Source: Acidobacteriota bacterium
Lineage (GTDB): Bacteria; Acidobacteriota; Thermoanaerobaculia; Gp7-AA8
Assembly (NCBI GenBank): GCA_003223645.1
Contig: QHVT01000014.1
Span: 1-38,263, forward strand
DNA: 38,263 nucleotides
Reading direction: 5' to 3'
The notes below the pieces were generated by a model. The model was not told the DNA's origin and did not search any database. It saw nothing but the letters and a program-made list of their open reading frames with translations. Shown here piece by piece: positions 28,926 to 37,615 of this stretch. Position numbers and translations under genes: made by a program. Positions within the stretch are counted from its first letter, which is position 1; every line of letters starts with the position of its first letter.

Positions 28926-29785
28926 TGCGGCATGTGGACCTGTCCGGCCGCGAGATCTGACAGGAACGTGCGGCTGTAGGTCTGCAGAAATGCGATCGGC
29001 AGACTGCCGGATGCCGGCGGCAGGAGACGATCCGAATCATCGGGAACCTGTTCGAGCGCGCGCTCGTACCAGTTGTGGTAGTGCGTCACGACGCCGTCGA
29101 GCGCATAGAAGTTGCCGAGGCCGTACCGATACATTGCAAGCTCGGGCTTCCACAGTGGCGCGTCGAATCGCGGCGCATAAATCGCCGCGTCTGTGCGCGG
29201 TGAAGTCAGAACCTTCATCATGGTCCATGTAAGTCCGTGATCGGCAAGACGAACCGGCAGGTTGTACGTGATGTGATCGCCGCTCAAGTCGAGCGCGCGA
29301 TAAGGAACACGCAGTTTGAATCGCTGGCGCCAAAACCATCGTCGCGTCCGTCGAGCCGGCGCAGTGCGAAAGAGAAGGAAGGAGCTCTCCGGTTTTTCAG
29401 TGCCGAACGGCCGCGTGTACGGACCACATCCGATGTCTTCGGGACTCACGAGTGCGACGTTGCCGGTCAAGTGCGGACGACAGACGTCGAGCCACCGCGG
29501 ATTCAAGAGCACGACGTCCGCGTGAATGAGCAAGGTGAATTCGCTGCGCGACCAGTTGAAGAGGTCCATCAGCGCCGCGGCCTGACCCGACCTCCGCTTC
29601 ACGACCTCTGCACCGAAGGATCGCGCGATCGCGACCGTATCGTCCGTTGAATGATTGTCGAGGACCACGATTCGCGTGCGTGCCGCGTCCGTGGTGTTGC
29701 GTACACCGCCGAGACACGCGCGCAAGAAGGTCGCGCTGTTCCAGGTCGTGATCCCAACGAAGAGCTCCGCGTTCAATGCGGCCAC
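28922..29785 (-). CDS. GT2-like glycosyltransferase
   Basis: This is a 287-residue GT-A fold enzyme. Motifs are LFVGITTWNSATFLRACLGG (8-27), RIVVLDNHSTDDTVAIARSF, EFTLLIHADVVLLNP (metal-binding HAD in place of DXD, about 87-89) and LVSPEDIGCGPYTRPFGTEK. The C-terminal half has AMYRYGLGNFYALDGVVTHY, then HNWYERAL. HAD-containing variants occur among rhamnosyl- and other family 2 enzymes. The ATG at 29785 lies 13 bp inside the upstream GT4 gene. The stop overlaps the small membrane ORF (ATGA). Confidence 0.78.
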   Translation of the reverse strand: MAALNAELFVGITTWNSATFLRACLGGVRNTTDAARTRIVVLDNHSTDDTVAIARSFGAEVVKRRSGQAAALMDLFNWSRSEFTLLIHADVVLLNPRWLDVCRPHLTGNVALVSPEDIGCGPYTRPFGTEKPESSFLLFRTAPARRTRRWFWRQRFKLRVPYRALDLSGDHITYNLPVRLADHGLTWTMMKVLTSPRTDAAIYAPRFDAPLWKPELAMYRYGLGNFYALDGVVTHYHNWYERALEQVPDDSDRLLPPASGSLPIAFLQTYSRTFLSDLAAGQVHMPQ

Positions 29786-30984
29786 TCCGAACCCGGCTCG
29801 GCGTGACGAAAGCTCCGACCGAGGAGATGACGAATGCGCGACGTCGCGCGCATTCCGAGGCCGAGGCGCGCGATGGCACCCGGCGAAACGAGCGAGGGGA
29901 GAATGGCTTTCACGTCGCGACGCTCCGGCATCGCGATCGCGGTGTGTAGTGCTTCATCCCAGCTCGCTTCGAACGCCGTTTGTGTGTAAGCGGCAGGAAG
30001 CTCTTTCTGTGCGTGAATCGAGATCTCACGCAACAAGCCGGGCGAGGCTTTGCTGCGAATCAACTCGACGGCGCGCTGCATATCGCCGACAGGAAAGACG
30101 AGTCCCGTTTCTGCGTGACGAATGACGTTCTCCTCTCGACGCCCCACATAGTCCGATGTTACCGGAACGACGCCGTGAATCATCGCTTCCCACGCGACGA
30201 TCGGCCCGGTTTCCGCCTCGGAGAAAAGAAGCAGCCCGTCGATCTCGGGATAGATCGTTTCATAGAGCCTCTCACGCGGGATGTCGCCGTGAAATACGAC
30301 GTTCGAGTTGCTCAGCGCATTGCGCAGATCGGCCTCGGCGGGCCCGCTGCCGACGAAATGAATCCGATCGATTTCCGGAAGTGCGCGGACGAGCGGAACG
30401 GCATCGTCAATCCGCTTGTCCGTATCGAGGCGGCCGATGTAAGCGAGACGGCGAAACTGTTCGCGCGGCGCCGTACCGCGAAGAGGCGGCGGCACGCCGG
30501 TTGGAATGTGCTGCACCCGCGCGGGATCGCCCATCACGTCCAGGAGCCGATTCGCAACGCGTTTCGAAACGCTGCCGGCGAGATCGATGAACGGTGCGTA
30601 TGCGCGCACTTGATCGATGCGATCCTCACCCTGACCGTGAACACAAACCACGAGACGCGTGGCCGCACCGCGCGCTTTCCAATAGGCTGCGGCCGCGAGC
30701 GCATCGGCGAGATTCACCGGCACAATCACATCCGGTCGCATGCGGTTGAAGAGTGCGAGCAGCGCAAGGATGCGATCTTCACGAAATCCCGAAGAGCCGT
30801 CGATCGCGACCGGCGCGATCACGCGGTGTCGCTTCCCGTACGAAGAAGGATCGTGAAATCTGCCCTGCGCGAGCGCGGTGACCACGTCCCAACCGCGCGC
30901 GGCCAGCGCGGCGCTGAGCGTTTCCATCCATGCTTCGACTCCGCCGCCGGTGTGTGCTGCCTGCGAGCAGAAGAGGATTCTCAT
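29773..30984 (-). CDS. GT4 glycosyltransferase
   Basis: This is a 403-residue GT-B enzyme. The start is the ATG at 30984 (MRILFCSQAAHTGGGVEAWM), overlapping the upstream stop (ATGA). The open frame continues upstream only as antisense of another gene. Features are the glycine loop HTGGGVEAWMETLSAALAAR, VVCVHGQGEDRID, SVSKRVANRLLD, HIPTGVPPPL, RRLAYIGRLDTDKRIDDAVP (start of the donor-binding domain) and FSEAETGPIVAWEAMIHGVV, then PVTSD (E..E-type motif). The C-terminal ~60 residues (from DVKAILPSLVS) are basic and may be membrane-associated. Confidence 0.9.
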   Translation of the reverse strand: MRILFCSQAAHTGGGVEAWMETLSAALAARGWDVVTALAQGRFHDPSSYGKRHRVIAPVAIDGSSGFREDRILALLALFNRMRPDVIVPVNLADALAAAAYWKARGAATRLVVCVHGQGEDRIDQVRAYAPFIDLAGSVSKRVANRLLDVMGDPARVQHIPTGVPPPLRGTAPREQFRRLAYIGRLDTDKRIDDAVPLVRALPEIDRIHFVGSGPAEADLRNALSNSNVVFHGDIPRERLYETIYPEIDGLLLFSEAETGPIVAWEAMIHGVVPVTSDYVGRREENVIRHAETGLVFPVGDMQRAVELIRSKASPGLLREISIHAQKELPAAYTQTAFEASWDEALHTAIAMPERRDVKAILPSLVSPGAIARLGLGMRATSRIRHLLGRSFRHAEPGSEWPH

Positions 30985-32156
30985 CGCCGGCCGGCTGCCT
31001 CGGCGAGAATGCGCGTGAATGCGCGTCCGGTCTCGCACTTCGCGCGTTCGATGAACTCCGCGCCCTCGTGTTCCTGGTTCTCGTCCGGCCCTGCCTCGGC
31101 GGCGGACCAGATCTGCGCCATTGCGGTTGCCCACGCCGCCGGGTCGTCGAGCGGCAGAAACGTTCCGCGCGCGGGCGCCTGCTCGCGATGCACGGCAAGA
31201 TCGCTCAGCAGAATCGGTTTGCCGAGCGTCTTCGCGTCTTCGACGACCGTCGACCAACCTTCGAAGCGCGACGGCTGCAACATGCAGATTGACCGGCGCA
31301 TCAATGCGACCTGCTCCGCTCGATCGATGAGACCGAGAATGCGGACGGAATGCTCGAGGCGATGTTCGCGAAGGAACGACTCGACGCGCTGCATGTAATC
31401 GTCGCCGCGAAATCCGTAAGTGCTTCCGGTGCAGGCGATGGTCGCTTCGATGCCGTACGTGTCGCGAAGGATGCGCAGTGCCTCGAACGCGACGAGATGA
31501 TTCTTGTGATGCGAGAACTGATTCGAGAGGACGAAGAACATTTCGGGCAACGAATATTTTTGCGCGACCGATGGGGGATCGAGGGACCACCATTCCTTCG
31601 TCGGGATGCTGCAGAAGTGCAGCACGCGCGTCTTCTCCGCAAATTGCGGAAAGAATCGTTCGAGGTCGCGGCGGCCTTGTTCGCTGCTGACGACGATCCG
31701 CGCCGCGGCAGCGCCGTTCTCGCCATAGTGCCGGGCGTACCACGCACGTAATTCCCCGGAGAAGAGGTCCGGCATTCGCCATGGCTGGAAGTCAGGCATC
31801 CAGAAAACAAGCGGGATCCCCGGGGCGGCGCATGGCGCAATCGGGAAAAGAACGTCGATGCCGGCATCGATGAAAAGATCGCGCGCGTCGGGCCATCGAT
31901 GGAGCGTTCTTCTCGCCCGACGGACGAGCCGCGGTACGAGCCGATCCGGTGGTGCAATCACGACCCTTCTGGCCAGCAAGGGGCGCACTTCGGCGAAGGG
32001 ATCATCATGCGGGTCGGTACCCCACCAGACATCTGCGAAGGCGACCCTCTCGTCCGGCGGCAACGCGGCGACGCAGCGCACGAGGTGCTGCAGGTAATAA
32101 CGTCCGCCGATCCATTTCCGCTCCGGATCGACGCTCACCAGGCCAACGCAAGACAT
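30981..32156 (-). CDS. GT4 glycosyltransferase
   Basis: This is a 391-residue GT-B enzyme and the first gene of the minus-strand glycosyltransferase run. Features are VGLVSVDPERKWIGGRYYLQ (N-terminal loop), IPLVFWMPDFQPWRMPDLFS (a PDFQH-like segment common in this group), RIVVSSEQGRRDLERFFPQF, FFVLSNQFSHHKNHLVAFEA (donor domain start), and QPSRFEGWSTVVEDAKTLGK, then PILLSD (E..E-type motif). The ATG is at 32154-32156, one half of a symmetrical start-codon arrangement with the divergent gene at 32183. No ribosome-binding site is evident in the 26-bp gap. Confidence 0.9.
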   Translation of the reverse strand: MSCVGLVSVDPERKWIGGRYYLQHLVRCVAALPPDERVAFADVWWGTDPHDDPFAEVRPLLARRVVIAPPDRLVPRLVRRARRTLHRWPDARDLFIDAGIDVLFPIAPCAAPGIPLVFWMPDFQPWRMPDLFSGELRAWYARHYGENGAAAARIVVSSEQGRRDLERFFPQFAEKTRVLHFCSIPTKEWWSLDPPSVAQKYSLPEMFFVLSNQFSHHKNHLVAFEALRILRDTYGIEATIACTGSTYGFRGDDYMQRVESFLREHRLEHSVRILGLIDRAEQVALMRRSICMLQPSRFEGWSTVVEDAKTLGKPILLSDLAVHREQAPARGTFLPLDDPAAWATAMAQIWSAAEAGPDENQEHEGAEFIERAKCETGRAFTRILAEAAGRR

Positions 32157-32185
32157 GTGTTGGTATCGTACGATACGTCTACATG
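32154..32185. promoter_or_regulatory. Symmetrical palindrome spanning two divergent start codons
   Basis: GTATCGTACGATAC (32163-32176) is a perfect 14-bp palindrome. Exactly symmetric about its centre lie CATGT (32154-32158) and ACATG (32181-32185), which contain the start codons of the two divergent genes. The whole non-coding gap is 26 bp, too short for two ordinary promoters with leaders. An operator-like protein-binding site is possible, as is a recombination scar. Confidence 0.45.
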
Positions 32186-33712
32186 CCCGAGCACCGTCGC
32201 GTCTTTCAGCTCACGTTCGCGCTTGGCGTCGCGATTAGCTATGGCGTCATTGCCTGGGAAATCTCGCACGCGCATTACTCGCTGGTCAGCGATTACATCG
32301 ACATGACGCTGATCCATGGCGGATGGTGGCCGGAAGGGATCGTCAGACAGTTATGGGATTTCTCCTCGCCGGGCGCGTGGGTCTATCGGCCGTTTGCTGA
32401 CGCAGCATCGTGGATCTTTGGGGTTCGACTCCAACAACATGTCGGGGCGTGGCACGTCATCCTGATCGGGATTCGATTGATTTCAGTGGTGCTTGCTTAC
32501 CGGGTGGCTCGTATTACTTCGAAAAGTGAGGCTGCCGCGTGTGTGGCCGCAGCGTACTTTGCCTTCTTTCCGGCGATTTCGGAGATCAACCTGACACGGG
32601 TCGAGACATACGCAATCCTGATGCTCGCCTTTGCATTTTATGGCTTATGCCGTGATGCACATGGACTTACGGCGGCTGCGTTCATTGGCGCGACGATGTG
32701 TAAAGAAGTGTTGGCGCCGGTTCTCATTGCGTTTCTGGCGTTCGCGGCAGCGATGTTCTGGCGACGCGGTGTAAGGGGCCGGCTCGTGCTCCTCGCGATG
32801 TCGATCGCCGCGCTGATTCAGACCGCGCACTTTTTGCTTTTGTATCATGCTCCCTATGCGCAGCAGAGAGGCAACCTCTTTGATCAAACCTGGTGGACGG
32901 TGAAGATCCTGTCGCTCGCCACGACGAATTTTCCGCTTGTCCCGCTTCTGCTCGCGATCTGGGTCACATTGGGGGCCGTCGCGTTCTTCCGCAAACGCGA
33001 CTCCTTGAGCTTCGCTACGATGGCGCTGCTGATTCTGTCGGTGGCCATGGCGTGCAGGGCTCCTTATCCCGCATTGCGGTATTTGTCGCCGGCGGCGTTA
33101 TTCCTGGTACCGGTCCTTGCCGCTGGAATCGATGAATCACGTAAGAGGATGCGGTCAATCACCGATTCACTCGCGTACGCGACGCTTGTCTTCATGATCA
33201 TCTTCGGCGGCGCGGTTCTGTGTGCCCAGGCAGCATCGATGCGAAACTCGAGCAATGAGGATTGGCGACTGCTTCAAACTGCGGCGAGAGCCTTGGCCAG
33301 CGGTCGCGACGTGGTGATGCTGGAGGACTACGATTTCGAAAGGGCTTTCTGGGCGCGCGCCGAACTCGTTGGCGTCGATCCGCGAGCGTCCTTCGTCGGG
33401 TATGTAAGTAGCCAGACATCGCGAGGCTTGCCGGTGCAATGGCCGGCACCGCCGATTTCTCCAGTGAATCTGACGGGACTGGTTCCGAGCAATTCGAAGG
33501 CGCGTTTCAGTACGGCTCGCGGTCTAGCGGGAGTCAGCAGAGGCGCACTGTTGATTCCGGCGAACCCCCAGGTTCGTTCCGTTCGCGACGACGACGATCT
33601 GGTTACGCGCGGTGCCACCAAATTCGAACGCGTTGCGAAGAAGCTCAATCCGAAATTTCACTATCCGTTCGATCTCGGCGAAGCGGTCTTTCCTGGTACG
33701 AAGTGGCCATGA
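32183..33712 (+). CDS. Multi-pass membrane protein, possible GT-C-like transferase
   Basis: This is a 509-residue protein from the ATG at 32183; the frame is open further upstream only as antisense of the GT4 gene. About nine to ten hydrophobic helices cover residues 8-360. The first periplasmic loop carries SLVSDYIDMTLIHGGWWPEG (acidic D residues in the GT-C-like position) and PGAWVYRPFADAASWIFG. A later loop has NLTRVETYAILML. The C-terminal ~140 residues (from SSNEDWRLLQTAARALASGR) look like a soluble periplasmic domain. I do not recognise a named family. It is coupled by ATGA to the next membrane protein. Codon use looks less extreme in GC than the genes at 3.6-26 kb. Confidence 0.65.
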   Translation: MPEHRRVFQLTFALGVAISYGVIAWEISHAHYSLVSDYIDMTLIHGGWWPEGIVRQLWDFSSPGAWVYRPFADAASWIFGVRLQQHVGAWHVILIGIRLISVVLAYRVARITSKSEAAACVAAAYFAFFPAISEINLTRVETYAILMLAFAFYGLCRDAHGLTAAAFIGATMCKEVLAPVLIAFLAFAAAMFWRRGVRGRLVLLAMSIAALIQTAHFLLLYHAPYAQQRGNLFDQTWWTVKILSLATTNFPLVPLLLAIWVTLGAVAFFRKRDSLSFATMALLILSVAMACRAPYPALRYLSPAALFLVPVLAAGIDESRKRMRSITDSLAYATLVFMIIFGGAVLCAQAASMRNSSNEDWRLLQTAARALASGRDVVMLEDYDFERAFWARAELVGVDPRASFVGYVSSQTSRGLPVQWPAPPISPVNLTGLVPSNSKARFSTARGLAGVSRGALLIPANPQVRSVRDDDDLVTRGATKFERVAKKLNPKFHYPFDLGEAVFPGTKWP

Positions 33713-35748
33713 ACAAGCGAACGGAAGTGCTCACGGTCGTCGTGGCGACGGTCCTGCTGCTCACCGCACGAGCCGTCGCACTTCGATTCGAAATGCCGGC
33801 GAACGTGAATCCGCTGCTTACGGATCACGATATTCCTTATTACGCCACCATTGTCGCCAATCCTGAGCCGGATCTCACGCTCGCGCGCGACCCAACGTTT
33901 GGCGGCCAGGCTCCGCTGTTCTGGCACGCCTCGCCGGCATATTTCTTTACGATGCGCTTGGTGTACGTCGCTGCGGGTCACGAGCTCGGGAAGACTCTCG
34001 AGCTGTTCCAACTCTTGCTCCTCGCTATCTATTTTCCATCGATGACGTTTTTCTTACGGCGTACCGGAGCGACCCTCCCGACCGCGCTCGCGGTAGCTGC
34101 GGTTTCCCTGGTCAGCTCGTGGTTTCTTGTAACCGGAACACGATGGGGAATCTTCACGCCACCTGTTCCGCTCGTCATGACTACGGCCGTGGCGCCGCTC
34201 ATCGCGCTGGCCGTGTTGCGCTCCAAGCGACACCCGGTTGTAGCCGGCACGCTCGTGGCCTTGCCCATGCTGCTTATCAATCCCGCCTCCGGCGTGGCAA
34301 TGGTGGAGCTCGCACTGATCGTTGCGTTTTGTTCGACATTCGTTTGGCATCTGCCATGGAGAACCTTCGCGCTTTTCGCAGCCACGATCGCCGTTTGGCT
34401 GATTGCGGCTCAATTGAAACTGCGGTCCGCTGGAGGCGCGCTGAGTTTCTCCGACGCAGACGAGATGATCCGCACCTGTCAGGACAACATGGTGTTCCCC
34501 TTTCGCGGAGCGTCGATGCACGGCATCGGCATCGTGCTGGCCGCACACGTGATTCTTACCGTTGCCGTCGCGCTCTGGTACTGGCGGGCGAATTCAAGGC
34601 GTGCCGTGCCGCTAATCTTGTTGTGCGCTATTCAGGCCTCATATGCAGCCTTCTTCCTTCGCGCTGGTTGGCTCGTTCTTCTTCCTCTGTCGAACACGAT
34701 TCGGAGGCGAAGATCCGAACTGTCGATGTGGCTGCTTCTCGGCGCGTCGATTGCCATCGGGCCGTTGCAGCAGGCTGTATTGCTGTTTCTGTGGCAGCGT
34801 ACACATTGGGCGGCCCTCCCGCCGCTCATTGTCGAGGGAGGTCGATTTCTACACTTCGCGTACCTGGTCCTTTATGTACTGGTAGCGAGAACAATCGAGG
34901 ACATCAAAAGTACGGTGAATGATCCACTGCTTCGCCTTGCGGTCGTTGCATTCATTACGTGCGGTGTGTATTTCAACCTCGACGTGCCGCCGCTCTCCGT
35001 GCGCGTTGGAATTCTCTGGATCAGCGTTGTCAGCGCCCTTTGGTTGACAGAGGAGTGGTGGCGGCCCTGGTTTTCAGCTGAGGGTGCGGATCGAAAGCGC
35101 GCGGTGACGGCGCTGGTGTTCGGTGGCGGTGTTGGCGTTGCAATGATGCTGGCACTGTATGCGCTTCACATCACCACTTGGCGTATCCCTTTCGCGGCTG
35201 GTGCATGCGTCGCTCTCGTTCTCTTCGCAATGGGGGAGGCGAAGAACGATTTCAGGGGATTCCTGGCGGCGTCTGCGCTGGCCATCGTCGTCGGCGGAGG
35301 TTGGATGCTGTTACTTCTCAATGAGCCGGTGGGACAGAACGGGCTTGGTTTCACTCTCAAGCTACCGCGCGCAGAGCGAAACCGTCGGCAATCCTACGCG
35401 CAGTGCGATCCGCGAGTGCTCACTCCCGACTTCAAGGTAATGACCGAATTCATTCGGGAGCACCTCCCTCCTTCGGCCGTCTTTCATTCGATGACGTTTG
35501 ACCGCAGCTTCCGCGCTTATGCTCAGCGAGCCATGCTTCCGGTTTCTGACGAGTGGTTGATGTTCGGTGTCCCGGTCGAACGATTGCGGCTGGAAGCTTC
35601 AGAACTGTGGAACGCCCGCGACAGCCTACCTGAAAGTCGTGCTCTGGCCCGGCAATACGGTGCGGACTATCTCATTCGCTGCGGTGGTGACGATCTGGTC
35701 CGGCCCGTTTTCTCGCGGGGCTCGTACGCAATCGAATCACTCAAGTAA
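33709..35748 (+). CDS. Large multi-pass membrane protein of unknown function
   Basis: This is a 679-residue protein starting at the ATG at 33709, which overlaps the upstream stop (ATGA). There is an N-terminal helix (LTVVVATVLLLTARAVALRF), then a periplasmic segment with NPLLTDHDIPYYATIVANPE and DPTFGGQAPLFWHASPAYFF. About twelve helices run to residue ~590, and a C-terminal soluble region contains SYAQCDPRVLTPDFKVMTEF, AVFHSMTFDRSFRAYAQRAM, and DEWLMFG. The overall plan (membrane bundle plus periplasmic C-terminal domain describing a residue-rich pocket) resembles DUF6798-type and other uncharacterised GT-C-like membrane proteins of glycan loci. Its stop is 23 bp from the convergent acyltransferase stop. 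Confidence 0.6.
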   Translation: MNKRTEVLTVVVATVLLLTARAVALRFEMPANVNPLLTDHDIPYYATIVANPEPDLTLARDPTFGGQAPLFWHASPAYFFTMRLVYVAAGHELGKTLELFQLLLLAIYFPSMTFFLRRTGATLPTALAVAAVSLVSSWFLVTGTRWGIFTPPVPLVMTTAVAPLIALAVLRSKRHPVVAGTLVALPMLLINPASGVAMVELALIVAFCSTFVWHLPWRTFALFAATIAVWLIAAQLKLRSAGGALSFSDADEMIRTCQDNMVFPFRGASMHGIGIVLAAHVILTVAVALWYWRANSRRAVPLILLCAIQASYAAFFLRAGWLVLLPLSNTIRRRRSELSMWLLLGASIAIGPLQQAVLLFLWQRTHWAALPPLIVEGGRFLHFAYLVLYVLVARTIEDIKSTVNDPLLRLAVVAFITCGVYFNLDVPPLSVRVGILWISVVSALWLTEEWWRPWFSAEGADRKRAVTALVFGGGVGVAMMLALYALHITTWRIPFAAGACVALVLFAMGEAKNDFRGFLAASALAIVVGGGWMLLLLNEPVGQNGLGFTLKLPRAERNRRQSYAQCDPRVLTPDFKVMTEFIREHLPPSAVFHSMTFDRSFRAYAQRAMLPVSDEWLMFGVPVERLRLEASELWNARDSLPESRALARQYGADYLIRCGGDDLVRPVFSRGSYAIESLK

Positions 35749-35771
35749 GGCTGCCACGGATCCGAACGTAA

Positions 35772-36398
35772 TCACGAGAGTCTCCTCAGCACGCGGGCGG
35801 GATTCCCCCCGACGAGCGTGAATGGCTCGACGTCATGCGTCACGACGGACGCCGCGGCGATGACCGCTCCCCGGCCGAGCCGCACACCCTTCATGATCGT
35901 GCTCTTCGTACCGATCCACACTGCATCTTCGATGATCACGTCCGCGGCGTCGACGCGGCTCCACTCCATCGGCTTGCGCAGCTCCAGGTGTGCGATCGCA
36001 TCCTCGTGTCGCGCTGTTGCGTCGAGCGAATGCGAGTCGTTGTCGAAGATATCGACGCGAGGCGCGATCAAAACGAAGTTTCCGATGGTGATGCGCCGCT
36101 GGATCCACAGACGCGACTCCGCTCCGAGAAATGAATGCTCGCCGATCACGCAACGAGCGTCAGGGGTGAGCAGAGAGATCTCGCCGTCGATGTAGCTGAA
36201 GCGGCCGGCCTCGAGGTGCTCGCGCGGTGCGGCACTGAAGACCCTCGCGCGATTCGTCACGGTTGCATCGGCGTGAAAAACGCCGCGTGTCCGCGCCAGC
36301 TCCGCGTGGTACCGCGAAGGATGATGGTGCTCGAGATGATCGAGCCGCGAACGAACCCTCAGCAGAAGCGGGTCGAGAAGTCGCCAGAACAGGCTCAC
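35772..36398 (-). CDS. Left-handed beta-helix (hexapeptide) acyltransferase
   Basis: This is a 208-residue O-acetyltransferase of the hexapeptide-repeat type, probably acetylating a sugar of the glycan. The GTG at 36398 is preferred: GGAGG lies 7 nt upstream and GTG overlaps the Wzt stop (GTGA). An ATG at 36404 would sit only 1 nt from that GGAGG. N-terminal residues ~1-60 are helical. Hexapeptide turns follow: YIDGEISLLTPDARCVIGEH, FLGAESRLWIQRRITIGNFV, then FDNDSHSLDA (loop with the His of the active site), VIIEDAVWIGTKSTIMKGVR, and IAAASVVTHDVEPFTLVGGN then PARVLRRLS, the classic C-terminal end of maltose/WbbJ-like acetyltransferases. Confidence 0.9.
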   Translation of the reverse strand: MSLFWRLLDPLLLRVRSRLDHLEHHHPSRYHAELARTRGVFHADATVTNRARVFSAAPREHLEAGRFSYIDGEISLLTPDARCVIGEHSFLGAESRLWIQRRITIGNFVLIAPRVDIFDNDSHSLDATARHEDAIAHLELRKPMEWSRVDAADVIIEDAVWIGTKSTIMKGVRLGRGAVIAAASVVTHDVEPFTLVGGNPARVLRRLS

Positions 36399-37615
36399 GA
36401 GCATTCCTCCGCTCGCCATTCGAGCAGCGGCGCGATGATGCCCAACCGCGCGTCGCGTGTGGTGAGGCTGTTCTGCTCCGTGACCGTGAACGCGAAGATG
36501 CGCTCGCGAAGAACTTCGACCATGTCCACCTGCTCCGAGATTGTGACGAAGTATCGTCCCGGTACCAGCAGATGACCCGGAATGGTGCAGCGAACGCGCT
36601 GTCGTCCGAGCTTCCAGGGCTCGCGGATCGCCGACAGGCGATCGGTGCTGGTCGACGTGAAGATCGGAGTTCCTTCCGCTGACGCGATCAGGAGAGCGAG
36701 CCGCCCGGGATGCATCGGTTTCTTGACCGTGAAGTCGTACACGATGTCGAAGGCGCGATCGGCGGCGACCGTGCCGGCGTCGCCGGAGCCGCCGTCGATC
36801 CAGACGCGGTGATATTCGAAGGTATCGCCGAGCGGCGCGTCGGGAATCCATTCCGCGCTTCCGCCGACTCCTTGCGCCATGTACGCGGCGATGACTTCCC
36901 GCGTGGGGCCGCTGCGAACGACTTTCCCGCCGTCGAGCCACAACACGTTCTCGCAGAGTTGCGAGATCAAGCTCATGTTGTGGCTGACGACGAGGACGGC
37001 GCGGCCGGTTCGTCGAATGTCTTCCATCTTGCCGAGGCACTTTCGTTGGAACGCGATGTCGCCGACGGCGAGCACTTCGTCGACGATCAGCACGTCGGGC
37101 TCGAGGTGCGCAGCTACCGCGAATGCGAGTCGCACGTACATTCCCGACGAGTAGCGTTTCACCGGCGTGTCGATGAACTGTTCGACTTCGGCGAAGGCCA
37201 CGATCTCGTCGAACTTCCTTCGGATCTCGACGCGCGACATGCTGAGGATTGCGCCGTTCAGAAAGACGTTCTCGCGACCCGAGAGCTCGGGATGAAATCC
37301 AACACCGACTTCCAGCAGGCTCGAAACGCGGCCATACAGGTGCGCCGCTCCCTCGGTCGGCTCGGTGATCCGGCTGATGATTTTCAGCAGCGTGCTCTTG
37401 CCCGCTCCGTTGCGGCCGATCACGCCGATCACTTCACCGTCGTGCAGATCGAACGACACGTCGCGAAGAGCCCAGAACTCCGCCGGCGCACGCTTCTTCT
37501 TCCCGATCGAGCGCACCGCGTCGGTGACGCGGTCGCGCAGAGACAACGCCAGCACCAATTCGCCGAGCTTGTACTTCTTCCCGAGTGATTGTGCCGAGAT
37601 GAGGAGGTTCGACAT
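36395..37615 (-). CDS. wzt: Wzt: ATPase of a polysaccharide ABC exporter with C-terminal glycan-binding domain
   Basis: This is a 406-residue ATP-binding subunit of the ABC-2 type exporter that moves finished lipid-linked polysaccharide across the inner membrane. It has an N-terminal extension (KYKLGELVLALSLRDRVTDA) then Walker A GRNGAGKST (about 67-75), the polysaccharide-exporter segment ELSGRENVFLNGAILSM, signature YSSGMYVRLAF (about 155-165), Walker B VLIVDEVLAVGD (about 174-185) and H-loop SHNM. Residues ~265-395 form the C-terminal beta-sandwich (from EYHRVWIDGGSGDAGTVAAD) that in O9a-type Wzt reads the terminal modification of the glycan. It starts at the ATG at 37615, overlapping the Wzm stop by one base (TGATG). 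Confidence 0.93.
   Translation of the reverse strand: MSNLLISAQSLGKKYKLGELVLALSLRDRVTDAVRSIGKKKRAPAEFWALRDVSFDLHDGEVIGVIGRNGAGKSTLLKIISRITEPTEGAAHLYGRVSSLLEVGVGFHPELSGRENVFLNGAILSMSRVEIRRKFDEIVAFAEVEQFIDTPVKRYSSGMYVRLAFAVAAHLEPDVLIVDEVLAVGDIAFQRKCLGKMEDIRRTGRAVLVVSHNMSLISQLCENVLWLDGGKVVRSGPTREVIAAYMAQGVGGSAEWIPDAPLGDTFEYHRVWIDGGSGDAGTVAADRAFDIVYDFTVKKPMHPGRLALLIASAEGTPIFTSTSTDRLSAIREPWKLGRQRVRCTIPGHLLVPGRYFVTISEQVDMVEVLRERIFAFTVTEQNSLTTRDARLGIIAPLLEWRAEECS

Noticed and set aside
35772-37040. 422-residue ORF containing the acyltransferase
   Set aside because: The upstream part is a shadow frame of wzt. GGAGG and the GTGA overlap fix the start at 36398.
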